From Aliigemmobacter aestuarii (GTDB lineage: Bacteria; Pseudomonadota; Alphaproteobacteria; Rhodobacterales; Rhodobacteraceae), in NCBI RefSeq assembly GCF_004799285.1, contig NZ_SSND01000004.1:357715-421714 (forward strand): a stretch of 64,000 bases of DNA, in the 5' to 3' direction. Each line of letters opens with the position of its first letter. Position 1 is the stretch's first letter. This document shows positions 1-8,783 of this stretch, piece by piece. A program made the translations under genes and the position numbers. The notes under the pieces were generated by a model, which did no database searches, was not told where the DNA came from, and saw only the letters and a program-made list of their open reading frames with translations.

Positions 1-664
1 CCAAACCTTCGACCGTTCGGACGTGATCGTGCCCAATGCCGACCTTGTGTCGGGCCAGGTTACCAACATGACCCGGTTCAACCTGACCGGACGGCTGATC
101 CTTGCCATCGGTGTGGATTACGGGTCCGACACCCGCAAGGTCGAGGCGGTGCTGCGCAAGGTGGCCGAGGCGCATCCCCTTGTCGTGCTGGACCCGCCGC
201 CGATGGTGGCCTTCGTGGGATTTGGGGCCGATGCGCTGAACTTCGAGATCCGCGCAATCCTGCGCGACGTGAACTTCACAATGTCCGTGCGCAGCGAAAT
301 GAACCACGAGATCGCGCGGCTGTTCAAGGAGGAAGGTATCGAGATGCCCTTCTCGCAGCGCGATGTGTGGTTCCGCAATCCCGAGGCCATCGCCGAGGCC
401 TTCAGCCATCTGCAGGCGACCACGAAAGGCGCGCCGGGGCAGGGCAAGGGGGCAGGGCAGGCCGCAGGGGGGCCGTCCGCCTCATCCGGGCCGCAGGACA
501 AGGCGGAACCCGAGGCCCGGCCGCCGGCGGCCCCCCCCGTCGCCGATCCGACCAAGATCGTCTTTGATCCGAAACCGCTTCCCAAGGCCTTGCAGGACCG
601 CGAGGACGGATCGGGCGAGCCCTGGAGCCGCGAGGACGACACGGACGACGGAGACAGCCGATGA
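1..664 (+). CDS. MscS-family mechanosensitive channel, C-terminal part (5' truncated by window edge)
   Basis: The reading frame is open from the first bases (first full codon at position 2), so the gene starts left of the window; the internal GTG at 23 is not a start. The visible N-terminus reads [15 protein letters not shown], the typical MscS beta-domain end that follows the pore helix. About 100 residues of the C-terminal vestibule fold follow. The last roughly 90 residues are a Gly/Ala/Pro-rich then acidic tail, probably disordered and cytoplasmic. MscS channels release osmolytes on hypo-osmotic shock. The stop overlaps the start of the next gene (ATGA), so the two are translationally coupled. 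The family is clear; the subfamily cannot be told from this fragment. Confidence 0.85.
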   Translation, partial: QTFDRSDVIVPNADLVSGQVTNMTRFNLTGRLILAIGVDYGSDTRKVEAVLRKVAEAHPLVVLDPPPMVAFVGFGADALNFEIRAILRDVNFTMSVRSEMNHEIARLFKEEGIEMPFSQRDVWFRNPEAIAEAFSHLQATTKGAPGQGKGAGQAAGGPSASSGPQDKAEPEARPPAAPPVADPTKIVFDPKPLPKALQDREDGSGEPWSREDDTDDGDSR

Positions 665-1386
665 CCGCCACAGACCTGCTTTTCCGGGAAGATCCCTACC
701 TGCGCGAGGCAGAGGCGCGGGTGATCGCCCACACGCCCGAGGGCGGCATCGTGCTGGACCGTTCGGTGTTCTACCCGATGGGGGGCGGGCAGCCCGGCGA
801 CAGCGGCGTGCTGCACTGGAACGGCGGGCGGATCGCCATCGCGACGACGGTCAAGGCCGAGGCGGGGCAGGTGGCGCTGGTGCCCGCCGAGCCTGCCGCG
901 ATGCCCGCGATCGGCGCCGGGGTGCGTCAGGTGCTGGACTGGGACAGGCGCCATCGCCACATGCGGGTCCACACCGCGCTGCACCTTCTGTCGGTCGTCA
1001 TCCCGCTTCCGGTCACCGGCGGGCAGATCGGCGCCGAACGCGGCCGGCTCGATTTCGACATGCCCGACCCGCCCGACGATCCTGTCCTTCTTGCAGAGAG
1101 GCTCAACGCGCTCATCGAGCGTGACCTGCCGGTGACCGAGGACTGGATCACCGACGCCGATCTGCTGGCCAATCCGGGGCTGGTCAAGACGATGTCGGTC
1201 CGGCCGCCAACGGGGCAGGGCCGTGTCCGGCTGGTCCGGATCGGCGAAGGCCCGCGCCAGATCGACCTGCAGCCCTGCGGCGGGACGCATGTGGCCCGCA
1301 CCGCCGAGATCGGCCAGGTCGAGATCGCCCGGATCGAAAAGAAGGGCCGCCAGAACCGCCGCGTGGTGATCCAGCTTTCCGACTGA
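661..1386 (+). CDS. AlaX-like alanyl-tRNA editing protein
   Basis: This 241-residue protein resembles the free-standing editing domain of alanyl-tRNA synthetase, which hydrolyses mischarged Ser/Gly-tRNA(Ala). The two zinc-binding signatures are present: HTALH at residues 104-108 and CGGTH at 206-210. The N-terminus [13 protein letters not shown] is the glycine-rich beta-barrel motif of the family. The ATG lies in an ATGA overlap with the MscS gene. It is followed by tRNA-Ser, so its 3' neighbour is a translation gene as well. The length suits the AlaX-M class. The function is inferred from motif conservation and is quite secure. Confidence 0.9.
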   Translation: MTATDLLFREDPYLREAEARVIAHTPEGGIVLDRSVFYPMGGGQPGDSGVLHWNGGRIAIATTVKAEAGQVALVPAEPAAMPAIGAGVRQVLDWDRRHRHMRVHTALHLLSVVIPLPVTGGQIGAERGRLDFDMPDPPDDPVLLAERLNALIERDLPVTEDWITDADLLANPGLVKTMSVRPPTGQGRVRLVRIGEGPRQIDLQPCGGTHVARTAEIGQVEIARIEKKGRQNRRVVIQLSD

Positions 1387-1464
1387 ACCGGCAAGGGAAA
1401 TCCCGCGCCCGCCGCATTCCGCCCCTTGCGCCCGCCCGACAAGGCAGGCTAAACACCCGCGGAC

Positions 1465-1554
1465 GGACAGTTGGCCGAGTGGTCGAAGGCGCACGCCTGG
1501 AAAGTGTGTAGGCGGGGAACCGTCTCGAGGGTTCGAATCCCTCACTGTCCGCCA
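1465..1554 (+). tRNA. tRNA-Ser (anticodon GGA), CCA encoded
   Basis: The acceptor arms GGACAGT and ACTGTCC pair fully around a class II tRNA body with a long variable arm. The anticodon stem CACGC/GTGTG encloses the loop CTGGAAA, giving anticodon GGA. The T-arm carries GGTTCGAATCC. Discriminator G and CCA are encoded at 1551-1554. The 3' end (1541-1554) is repeated at 14442-14455, marking it as the attachment site of the element to the right; the tRNA is regenerated intact. Confidence 0.96.
1541..1554 (+). repeat. attL core (14-bp direct repeat, tRNA-Ser end)
   Basis: CTCACTGTCCGCCA here is identical to 14442-14455. Upstream, GTTCG of the T-loop also matches at the same distance (7 bp left of the core) in both copies, with the five bases after it differing. 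This is the usual geometry of a tyrosine-recombinase core in the 3' end of a tRNA gene. Confidence 0.88.
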
Positions 1555-1597
1555 AAATCCATTGATGTTATTGGATAATTTGGATTGACTGCTGTGC

Positions 1598-1616
1598 GGG
1601 CACTAAATGGGCACTA
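1598..1616 (+). repeat. Left inner repeat, probable integrase arm site
   Basis: The 19-bp sequence GGGCACTAAATGGGCACTA is present here and, identical, at 14282-14300, both just inside the element ends. It contains two GGGCACTA units 11 bp apart. Its position, about 45 bp inside the core, suits arm-type binding sites for a P4-type integrase. That assignment is inference; the repeat is seen directly. Confidence 0.7.
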
Positions 1617-2250
1617 GACTGTCCGGTGCTTTGCGGATCGCCTCCTGCCCGGGAAGCGGACCGCCTCAATCACGATACTGTGACAGGTTGACGCATCCGG
1701 CTTCGGTGGCTTTAGCGGCTGGCCCTGTGTCCCCGTCCGCATCCACGTCCAGCGCGCGTGCGCCTGTCTGCGTCTGCCGTCCATGTCCAGCGCGGCGGAC
1801 CTGACAAACCCCGGACGCCTGTCCGCGTCCGGCGCGGGATTTGTCTGGACATGATCCCCCGGCAGGGGGGCGCGTCTCTGGACCTGCGATGCTGCCAGAC
1901 CGGGAAGGAACCCGGACGAATATACCGCAGCCGCGTCCCGGACGTGCCGCCCCGTGCCGGTGGACCCGGACGCGCCTCGGACGTGGACCCGCCGTCCACG
2001 GCCGCACGTCCGGCGCGGACGTCCTGTCCGCGTCCAGCGTGGCGGACGCCGGTCCGCGTCCACGTCCGCCCCGGACCGACCGCGACCCCACCCCCCGGCC
2101 TGCCCCGGCGCGGGCGAGGTTTTTCTTTACCCCACGGGCGCACAAAGCGGCGATTTTCTGAACTTTTCTCGCCACGTCGTTGGGTGGTCTTAGCGCCTCA
2201 AGGGTCGAAATCCGAGAAAGCCACCACGGTTCGTGGTTGTATCATGGCTT
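1617..2250. other. 630-bp stretch without a convincing gene, dense in GGAC/GTCC
   Basis: Long open frames exist on both strands here only because the DNA is GC-rich; none has a good ribosome site, a recognisable family or sensible amino-acid use. The stretch is packed with GGAC/GTCC: I count 12 in 1981-2100, roughly eight times the composition-based expectation. A loose recurring unit CGTCC(A/G)GCGCG appears near 1755, 1785, 1826 and 2005. It lies between the attL arm site and the 3' end of the HEPN gene. Its role is unknown. Confidence 0.5.
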
Positions 2251-3066
2251 TTATCGCTTCATGAACTTCGTGCCGGTGCTTGGTATTGAGAACGTGCAAT
2301 TATCCCACAATTCTGCCGTGCAGTTTTTCCAGTTCTTGTCTAACATCTGAAAAGCAAAATCAGATTCATTCACTGAGCGATGAAGGCAGACTATGATGCG
2401 AGCGCCAATTGAAAGCAGTTTGTTCTCATCTCCATATCGCAACTTGGGTAATCCCAATTCAGACGCTTCTTTGGAAATACTAGACAGGTTGTGGGCGATC
2501 CGTTGATGCCGAAAGCGTGTAACGGACTCATAGGTTCCTGATCTTTCAACGCACTGTGTGGCACGCAGGGCACTTCGAAGCTCTCTCTTGGCGACAGCAA
2601 CAGCTTGCTTTGCTATCTCTACCCGCTCAATTTTCCACCTTTCCGAGAGTAACGCATTAAGTTCGGTGGGGATTGGAAATCGTGTAGTTGTGTTTGGTTG
2701 TGCAAGAGTGGAATGGTATTTAAAAATCTCAGTCAGGAGAAGCTTTTGAACGTCTGGATGGTCCAGCAGGCTTTTGACGGTTGGAACGCTGTTTCGATCT
2801 TTCGCTGGGCTATCCCAAATGGCCATTGTTCTAATAATCGCATACTTGTGTAGCGAATTTTGAAGTTGATTGAATGCGTTTGCCGCATAAGACTTTGGGA
2901 TAAGGTTACTTAATGTTTTCGAGTAAATGATGTGCTTGTTGGTCCATTTTACCGCAATAAGCTCATCGAGCTGACCTATCAGCGCTTTCACTTTTTCCCG
3001 AGCCAAGCCTAACCGTTGTTCGCTTGTAAGGTTGTTTACCCACGCATCACTTTTCTTCTTTTTCAT
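2251..3066 (-). CDS. AbiU2-like HEPN-domain protein (probable phage-defence RNase)
   Basis: This 271-residue protein begins at the ATG at 3066 (MKKKKSDAWVNN), which overlaps the stop of the upstream methyltransferase gene as ATGA, so the two are translationally coupled. A longer open frame upstream is the overlapping gene's shadow. The fold looks mostly helical. It contains an Rx5H motif (RHQRIAH) two thirds along, the HEPN active-site pattern, and a preceding W-D-S-P...RNSVPTVKSLL segment like AbiU2 HEPN proteins. HEPN proteins of this type usually cleave RNA in abortive infection. The gene is AT-rich (26/60 G+C at 2401-2460), unlike its neighbours, suggesting separate acquisition. The family call is probable, the activity inferred. 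Confidence 0.65.
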   Translation of the reverse strand: MKKKKSDAWVNNLTSEQRLGLAREKVKALIGQLDELIAVKWTNKHIIYSKTLSNLIPKSYAANAFNQLQNSLHKYAIIRTMAIWDSPAKDRNSVPTVKSLLDHPDVQKLLLTEIFKYHSTLAQPNTTTRFPIPTELNALLSERWKIERVEIAKQAVAVAKRELRSALRATQCVERSGTYESVTRFRHQRIAHNLSSISKEASELGLPKLRYGDENKLLSIGARIIVCLHRSVNESDFAFQMLDKNWKNCTAELWDNCTFSIPSTGTKFMKR

Positions 3067-6000
3067 ATCGCGAACCGGCCTTCCTTCATCACTCGGGCTT
3101 GGCCCAAGGCTGTAAGGCTTTCCAGAAGGGGTTGGACGGAACCGGCGCGGGCGCGTTGGAATTGGCGGGCGACCTGTTCGGGGGTGGCTTCGCCCAGATC
3201 GGACAGGGCGGCGCGGACGGCGGCGATCTGTTCGGGCAGGGTCTTGGGCCACGGGGCTTTCTCGGCCTTGTCCTTGGGGCCAATGTCCATCGCGGTCTGT
3301 TCGCCTTTGGCGGCGACGGCGCGCCCTGCCGGGTTCTGGTATTCGGGGCGCAGCCAGCGGACCAGCCCGCGCGCTTCCTCGGCCGCGCGCTCGCGGTTCA
3401 GGTCCACCAGACGGTGCAGGATTTCGTCGTCGGACAGGTCGGCAGGCCAGCCGTAGGCTTCGGCCACCGCCCTGTCGATCTGGTCGTGCAGGTCGCGCAG
3501 GATGCCGATCAAGCCTTGGTCATAAGTTTCGCGGTCCTTCCCTTCGATCCGTTCGCCCGCGCGCAGTTTTTCCAGCACGTTATACATGGCGGTCAGGGTC
3601 AGTTTCGGATGCGCGGCTTGCTGCGCCTTGCGGTGTGCATCAAGCTGTTCGCCCAAGGAGCGCAGACGGGCTTTCTGATCCTCGGTCGGATCGGGGAAGG
3701 GGAAGGGGTCGATGCAAAGCGTCTTGTTATAGCGCGGCCTATCTTCAAGCGTTCCACCTGCCTTGAGCGCCCAAGTGACATGGAAGCGCGACGACAGCAC
3801 CGCCAGCGCTGCCGCATCATCAAGACCCATGGCGATCAGCATATTATCGGGCAAAACGGATTCATCCAGAAACTGAAAAACCCGATGCTTCGTGGTTTCG
3901 ACCGTGGCGATGTAGCGGGGCAGACCTTCCAGTGCGGGGCGCAAATCCTTGCGCGGCTCACCGTGTATCCACCAATTCCGTTTGTAGGTGTCGCGGTTGT
4001 TCTGGTCACGCTCGGGCTTCACCTTGTCCAGAACATGCTGATACACCGCCGGAAAGCGGTTGCGCACCTCGGCCTCGGTCAGCCCGAACAGATCAATCAC
4101 CATCACATCGCGGGATGTCGCCGTCAGGTCGCGGCCATTGCGATAGGCGCGGATGTGTTTTTCCAGCCCTGGCACGATGCCAAGGCCCAAGGCCGCAGCC
4201 TCTGCCGGGGTAACGATGAAGCCCGCGCCATGCAGCTTCACCCCCGGTGAGCAAATCCCCTCATTCGCCCGCAGGGCCACTGCGCCCGCCACATCCGCCC
4301 CGATCCGCAGATCAGCGAAAATCCGGCCCTTTTCCATGGTGAAGGTCACGGGGCGCCCCTCATCCTCGCTTTCGCCCTTGCGTTCCTCGGCAATGGTCAA
4401 CAGTCGGCCGTTGTCCTTGCCTGCCTTGGCCACGGTCATGGCGATGCGCACCGCCGCGCCATCGCCCGCATCCACCCAAGGGTGATCGGGAATGGCAAAG
4501 ACCAGCGACAGCGGTGTTTTCGGGTCTGACAGGTGGGGTTCCAGAACCTTGCGGTTGAAGGTCTGCCGCAGGGAATTGGTGGTGATGAAGCCAAAGCGCC
4601 GCGCCCCCTTGGCGCGGGCCTTGTCGGACGCGGGCTTGTAGCCCCGCGCGGCCAGCGCCGCCTTTTCCCACCAGAACATCACGAAATCCGCACTTTGCGG
4701 CATTTTCGGGTAAGCGGCCCAAAGCGCCTCGGCATAGCCATCGCCAAGGGCGTCGCGCATCCGGCTGGCCCCGATGAAGGGCGGATTGCCGATGATGAAA
4801 TCGGCCTCGGGCCATTTGGCCGGGACGGGCTTGACGTAATCCAGCACCGCCACCCGCGCCGCAGGGTCAGGCACAGCCTCGCCCGTGACGGGGTGCCGGG
4901 TGGTGGTGATGCCATCCCACCGGGTGACAGGCGCGCCGGACGCGTCCAGCCGGGCGCGCGTGTCCTGATAGGTCAGCACCGCGTCGCGGTTTTCGATATT
5001 GCGGAAATCGCGCAGCACCGGTTCGGCGGGGGATGCCTTGCCGTGTGTGCGGAAATGCCATTGCAGGTAGCCGATCCACAGCACCAGTTCGGCCACGGCA
5101 GCGGCCCAGGGATTCAGTTCCAGCCCGAGGAATTGGTGAGGGTCCACCGTGTGCCCGGCGAGGGCAAGGGCGGTCTGTTCCTCACCCAGATCGTGCAGAA
5201 GGGCGGTCACTTCGCCCTCTAGCCGTTTCATCAGTTCAAGGGCGACATAGAGGAAGTTGCCCGATCCGCAGGCCGGGTCCAGCACGCGGATTTCGCACAG
5301 GTGGGTGTGGAAGGCGCGGACGGTTTCGCGGGCCTCGTCCAGACGGCCCTGATTGGCAAGGGTCAGGGCGGCGGCCTGCACATCGCGCCAGTCGGCCCGC
5401 AGCGGTTCCATGATGGTGGGCACGACAAGCCGTTCGACATAGGCGCGCGGCGTGTAATGCGCGCCCAGCTTGTGCCGCTGGCGCTTGTCCAGCGCGCGTT
5501 CCAGCAGCGTGCCGAAAATGGCCGGTTCCACTTCGCGCCAGTCGTGTTCTGCGGCTTGGATCAGAAGCGAAAGCTGGATTTCCGACAGCGGCAGAGCCGT
5601 TGCATCCTTGAACAGCCCACCGTTGAACCGCATCAGGTCGCACATCAGGGCGGGAGAGAACCCGCCCGTGTTCATCGTTGTCCAGAGGCTTTGAAGGGCA
5701 GGGGCCGCGTGTTCGGGGTGGCCACGCAGCTTTCTCAGCAGGTCGGTGAAGGCGCCTGCCGGGATCAACCGGACGTCCTCGGCAAACATCGTGAACAGGG
5801 CGCGCATCAGAAAGCGCGCGACGTCCTCGGATTTGTGGCCCTGACCTTCAAAGGACTTCCCGAGTTCGGCCAGATGCCCGGCAACCCGGCGCGTGACCTG
5901 TGCGCTGATCCGCGAAGGGTCCAGACTGTGCGGATCGTTCCAGATCGCAACCAGACGCGTCCGGACAGACTCATGCCGCAGATCATCCAGCGTGATCCGG

Positions 6001-6554
6001 TAGCGGTTCCCGTCCGGGAATTGGGTGTAGCCCTGCCCTTGCCCGGAGAAGTCGGCAAAGACTTCGATCACATGGCCGACGTCCACGACCAGCAGGAACG
6101 GCGGCCAGCCATCTTCGCGTGCCACGGCACGGGCGTAGCCGTCCGCCTGATTGCGGGCGCGCAGCATCGTGTCGTCCCAGCGGCGACTGCCCCGGACGCC
6201 GTGTCCTTGGCGCTGGACGCCGGGTTCGGTGGCGAGAAGCGACAGTTGGCCGGGGTCCGCCGCCGCAGACCGCCCCGTGCCTTGCTTGGCCTCCATCACG
6301 AAGCGGTGGCGGCGGTAAAGGTCGATGAACCCGTGCGTCTGCGCAGCGGTGTGAATGAACTTCACCGGGCGCTCGAACCTGTAATCGTCGTTCTGCCCGT
6401 CCTCGGATGCAGGTTTGGGGGCCTCGACCCCTAGCAGGCGTGTCAACTCGATTGCGAACTGCTGGAAGTTGGCGCGCTCGCTGCCGCCTGATGCCTTCCA
6501 GCGCGAGATGAATTCCGAAACCGTGTCCACGAACCGCCCTTGAACTTGCCGCAT
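3063..6554 (-). CDS. MmeI-like type IIG/IIL restriction-modification enzyme
   Basis: A single polypeptide of 1163 residues from the ATG at 6554; an in-frame TTG at 6587 has no ribosome site, while GAAGGGC precedes the ATG. In order it shows: an N-terminal PD-(D/E)xK-type nuclease segment (FIDLY...FVMEAKQ, about residues 76-91), a helical linker, the amino-methyltransferase motif I LDPACGSGNF (about 425-434), catalytic NPPF (about 590-593), a target-recognition region ending RPRYNKTLCIDPFPFPDP, and a C-terminal winged-helix-like extension. Such enzymes methylate and cut with one specificity subunit. It heads a two-gene unit with the HEPN gene and is divergent from the gene at 6650. The target sequence cannot be read from the protein. 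Confidence 0.88.
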   Translation of the reverse strand: MRQVQGRFVDTVSEFISRWKASGGSERANFQQFAIELTRLLGVEAPKPASEDGQNDDYRFERPVKFIHTAAQTHGFIDLYRRHRFVMEAKQGTGRSAAADPGQLSLLATEPGVQRQGHGVRGSRRWDDTMLRARNQADGYARAVAREDGWPPFLLVVDVGHVIEVFADFSGQGQGYTQFPDGNRYRITLDDLRHESVRTRLVAIWNDPHSLDPSRISAQVTRRVAGHLAELGKSFEGQGHKSEDVARFLMRALFTMFAEDVRLIPAGAFTDLLRKLRGHPEHAAPALQSLWTTMNTGGFSPALMCDLMRFNGGLFKDATALPLSEIQLSLLIQAAEHDWREVEPAIFGTLLERALDKRQRHKLGAHYTPRAYVERLVVPTIMEPLRADWRDVQAAALTLANQGRLDEARETVRAFHTHLCEIRVLDPACGSGNFLYVALELMKRLEGEVTALLHDLGEEQTALALAGHTVDPHQFLGLELNPWAAAVAELVLWIGYLQWHFRTHGKASPAEPVLRDFRNIENRDAVLTYQDTRARLDASGAPVTRWDGITTTRHPVTGEAVPDPAARVAVLDYVKPVPAKWPEADFIIGNPPFIGASRMRDALGDGYAEALWAAYPKMPQSADFVMFWWEKAALAARGYKPASDKARAKGARRFGFITTNSLRQTFNRKVLEPHLSDPKTPLSLVFAIPDHPWVDAGDGAAVRIAMTVAKAGKDNGRLLTIAEERKGESEDEGRPVTFTMEKGRIFADLRIGADVAGAVALRANEGICSPGVKLHGAGFIVTPAEAAALGLGIVPGLEKHIRAYRNGRDLTATSRDVMVIDLFGLTEAEVRNRFPAVYQHVLDKVKPERDQNNRDTYKRNWWIHGEPRKDLRPALEGLPRYIATVETTKHRVFQFLDESVLPDNMLIAMGLDDAAALAVLSSRFHVTWALKAGGTLEDRPRYNKTLCIDPFPFPDPTEDQKARLRSLGEQLDAHRKAQQAAHPKLTLTAMYNVLEKLRAGERIEGKDRETYDQGLIGILRDLHDQIDRAVAEAYGWPADLSDDEILHRLVDLNRERAAEEARGLVRWLRPEYQNPAGRAVAAKGEQTAMDIGPKDKAEKAPWPKTLPEQIAAVRAALSDLGEATPEQVARQFQRARAGSVQPLLESLTALGQARVMKEGRFAI

Positions 6555-6605
6555 CCCATTGATGCCCTTCAAAATCCGTTCGCGCAATCGGTGAGTGAGC
6601 GTTAT

Positions 6606-6616
6606 AGTGTAACACT
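6606..6616. promoter_or_regulatory. Palindrome in divergent promoter region (candidate operator)
   Basis: AGTGTAACACT is a perfect 5-bp inverted repeat around one base. It lies between the divergent methyltransferase gene (start 6554) and the gene starting at 6650. TATAGT/TATAAC-like hexamers flank it. A regulator site or overlapping promoters is plausible, but no controller protein is identified. Confidence 0.35.
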
Positions 6617-6649
6617 CATGTCTGTTTTGTCAGCCATAAGGTGTCTGCC

Positions 6650-7714
6650 GTGACAAGCCGGGGTTTCAGAAGTCAGGCCCAAGCCGATAACTTTCTGTCA
6701 ATCGCGCCGCTCTACCGGCGCGGTGGTCCGCTCGCTCAAATTTGCGGGGCACGGACCAAGACCGGCGGCCCGTGCAAGCAATCACCGATCAGTGAGGGAA
6801 ACGGTCGCTGCCTGAAACACGCCGGGCCGCTTGCTGCCCGCGCGCACCTTGAAACCAAACGCCGCGAAATGACGACGGGCAAGATCAGCGCGGCCGAACT
6901 GGCACGGGCCGAAGCCCGTCGGGCACGGAACGCGCTGACATGGGCGTGGCGGAAGAACCCGTCCCTGCCGGGATCGACAATCGACCTGGGGGAATGGGAA
7001 GGGGCGTTCCTCGCGTCCGCGTCCGGCGCGGGCGTGGACGTGGGCACGCTCATGCCTGCCGTCCGGGACTGGCTGCAATGGCGGTTCAAGCGGACGCAGA
7101 TCGACCGGACGGACGCGGCGGCGTGGACGCGGGCGCTGCGGACGGAACTGCCCCGGCGGATCATGGCTGCCGACCGGGCGATGGTCTGGGTCCGGCTGGG
7201 GAACCCGGACGGGCGGACCAAGCAGGGGCGTGCCCTCAAGGCCGCCCTGCGTGCAGGGGGCGAGGCGCACGCCCGGGCGCTTGGGTTTGGCTTGGCGCGT
7301 CCGCCGGGCGAAACCGGGGCGGACGTGGACGTGGACGCGGCGCAGGGCGGGCTAGGTCCAGCGCGGTCCGCTCCGCAATGGCGCGCTTCGGCACCGGACG
7401 GTCCGGACGGCCGCACCGGCAGGCGGGCCATGCCGGATCGGACAAAAGCCCCGCCGCAGGTGCGGGACCGATTGCCCGGACGGCCGGGGCGTCCTCGCAA
7501 GACGCCTGAAAGTCAGGACGAAATTGCCGAACTGGCGTCGGTCATCCGGCAGGCGCCGCCGCAGGTCCGGCGCATGTTCGCCGCGCTTTCCCGGCCGGAG
7601 GACCAGCTTTGCTTCCTGCGGACGCTGCGTGACCTGACCGCCAATCCGGATGATCCAGCGGCACAGGGCCGCTGGACCCGCTGGGTTATTGCGCTGCACA
7701 AACGGGGGTTCTAG
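6650..7714 (+). CDS. Unknown element protein with N-terminal zinc-finger-like CGARTKTGGPC motif
   Basis: A 354-residue protein, starting at GTG 6650 because AAGG sits 7 bp upstream; another in-frame GTG at 6641 lacks this. Near residues 30-60 it has ICGARTKTGGPCKQ followed by GRCLKHAG, the C-x-R-T-x-x-G-x-x-C...C-x-x-H pattern of the widespread HGGxW-type motif, a likely zinc-binding module found in phage and island proteins. The middle is Asp/Arg/Gly-rich and its codons are shaped by the dense GGAC motif of this element. The C-terminus is helical (QVRRMFAALSRPEDQLCFLRTL). It converges on the next gene with a 9-bp gap. Function unknown. Confidence 0.65.
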   Translation: MTSRGFRSQAQADNFLSIAPLYRRGGPLAQICGARTKTGGPCKQSPISEGNGRCLKHAGPLAARAHLETKRREMTTGKISAAELARAEARRARNALTWAWRKNPSLPGSTIDLGEWEGAFLASASGAGVDVGTLMPAVRDWLQWRFKRTQIDRTDAAAWTRALRTELPRRIMAADRAMVWVRLGNPDGRTKQGRALKAALRAGGEAHARALGFGLARPPGETGADVDVDAAQGGLGPARSAPQWRASAPDGPDGRTGRRAMPDRTKAPPQVRDRLPGRPGRPRKTPESQDEIAELASVIRQAPPQVRRMFAALSRPEDQLCFLRTLRDLTANPDDPAAQGRWTRWVIALHKRGF

Positions 7715-7723
7715 CCCCGTCAA

Positions 7724-8308
7724 TCATCGACGCGGTTTGTTCGCGAGACTTGGTTGGGTCAGGAACTGGTGCAGCGACAGACCCTGTTGCCCCGCAACCA
7801 AGGCCGCTTCAACGAGGTAACGCCCAAGGCGATCCCGATCTTTCCAAGTGCGCGGGTGGAGGTAGCCTTTGTCTTTCAGGCACTGAGCCGTGGCCTGGAG
7901 TACGACCAAGGTAGCGTAGGTTGGCGCTTTGTTGGACGGATCCCCAAAGCGCCGTTCCGTCGGGGGCAGTTTTGAGCCTTTCGGGATGGGCATCCACGGA
8001 TTTCGCACAACGACGATCATGTTCTCGCCCGGGGCGGGCCCAGCATTATGGTGTCGCCGTGGCCTTTTTCGGTCGAAAGGGACAGACGAAATGATGAGAG
8101 GACTACCCCAGTCGTAAATGTCCAACGTCGCCCCGGGAGAGACTTGGCGAGCGTAGTATTCCAAGCCGGGGAAGCTATGAAAGAAGCTGTTGGCCTCAAG
8201 AATGTGCTGGGGAGCCGGAGACCACATTGGTGTGATAAACGGAAGGCCCACAGTCGGCTTACGCTTTACGGGGAGGGGGACGCCGACGTCAGGAAGAACG
8301 CTACCCAT
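7724..8308 (-). CDS. Hypothetical element protein
   Basis: A 194-residue protein of no recognised family. The ATG at 8308 is chosen because a strong GGAGG lies 6 bp upstream; an in-frame ATG at 8326 has none. Its first bases overlap the stop of the gene at 8301-8783 by 8 bp, so they form a coupled pair. The sequence has a proline-rich start, a central segment SPGATLDIYDWGSPLIISS, an MIVVVRNPWMPIPKG stretch, and a helical C-terminus ending in a basic tail (SLANKPRR). No signal peptide or membrane segment is visible. It may be a satellite accessory or anti-phage gene, but nothing proves that. Confidence 0.6.
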   Translation of the reverse strand: MGSVLPDVGVPLPVKRKPTVGLPFITPMWSPAPQHILEANSFFHSFPGLEYYARQVSPGATLDIYDWGSPLIISSVPFDRKRPRRHHNAGPAPGENMIVVVRNPWMPIPKGSKLPPTERRFGDPSNKAPTYATLVVLQATAQCLKDKGYLHPRTWKDRDRLGRYLVEAALVAGQQGLSLHQFLTQPSLANKPRR

Positions 8309-8783
8309 GGTGATCCTCCGTCGCATCGGGGTGGCGCACGGGTGCAGGCTTCGGCGCGAACATGGCGGCCCAGTTCGGGCTGAGTTCAGACAGGTCCGGC
8401 AGGACCAACAGGCGAAGGACCGTCAGGGCGTGCCCGGCGTCCACGTCCGCGTCCGCCGTGATGACATGCAAGGCAAGATCGTTTGCGTGCCGGACGGTGG
8501 GGTTTTGCGTCCATGTCCGCGCCGCGTCGGACGCCAAGTGTGCGGGGTGTCCTTCCAGACAGACCGGCGTCCAGCCGTCCAGTGCGGACGGATTGAGGAC
8601 GCGGACGGTCAGAAGCAGCACGCGCTTGTCCGTCCGGGTTTCATCCCGGAAGGTGCGGATGCGGGAAACGGCTTCGGGATTGTCGCGCAGCCATTGCAGA
8701 TCGGAAGGCAAGGAAAGATCGCGCGGATAGACGCGATCAAGGTCCGGCACCGGGCCGGTGAAAATGTGAAATCTCGCGAACAC
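8301..8783 (-). CDS. Hypothetical element protein
   Basis: A 160-residue protein from the GTG at 8783, preceded by AGGGGA at 7 bp; the frame further upstream is open but shows no coding character. It reads VFARFHIFTGPVPDLDRVYPRD and contains a segment DADVDAGHALTVLRLLVLPDLSELSP. The gene is rich in GGAC/GTCC. It overlaps the next gene by 8 bp and lies downstream of the iteron-like cluster, which therefore occupies its promoter region. I do not recognise the family. Confidence 0.6.
   Translation of the reverse strand: MFARFHIFTGPVPDLDRVYPRDLSLPSDLQWLRDNPEAVSRIRTFRDETRTDKRVLLLTVRVLNPSALDGWTPVCLEGHPAHLASDAARTWTQNPTVRHANDLALHVITADADVDAGHALTVLRLLVLPDLSELSPNWAAMFAPKPAPVRHPDATEDHHG

Noticed and set aside
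118..1545. 475-residue minus-strand frame over the mscS/alaX genes
   Set aside because: It is a GC-driven antisense shadow; the plus-strand genes have clear families and coupled starts.
1617..2264. Several 100-170-residue frames in the GGAC-rich block
   Set aside because: All strands and frames are open to a similar extent because of G+C content; amino-acid use is Arg/Pro-rich with no motif or ribosome site.
3099..4250. Long plus-strand frame opposite the restriction enzyme gene
   Set aside because: Antisense to a protein with intact methyltransferase motifs; its translation has no recognisable family.
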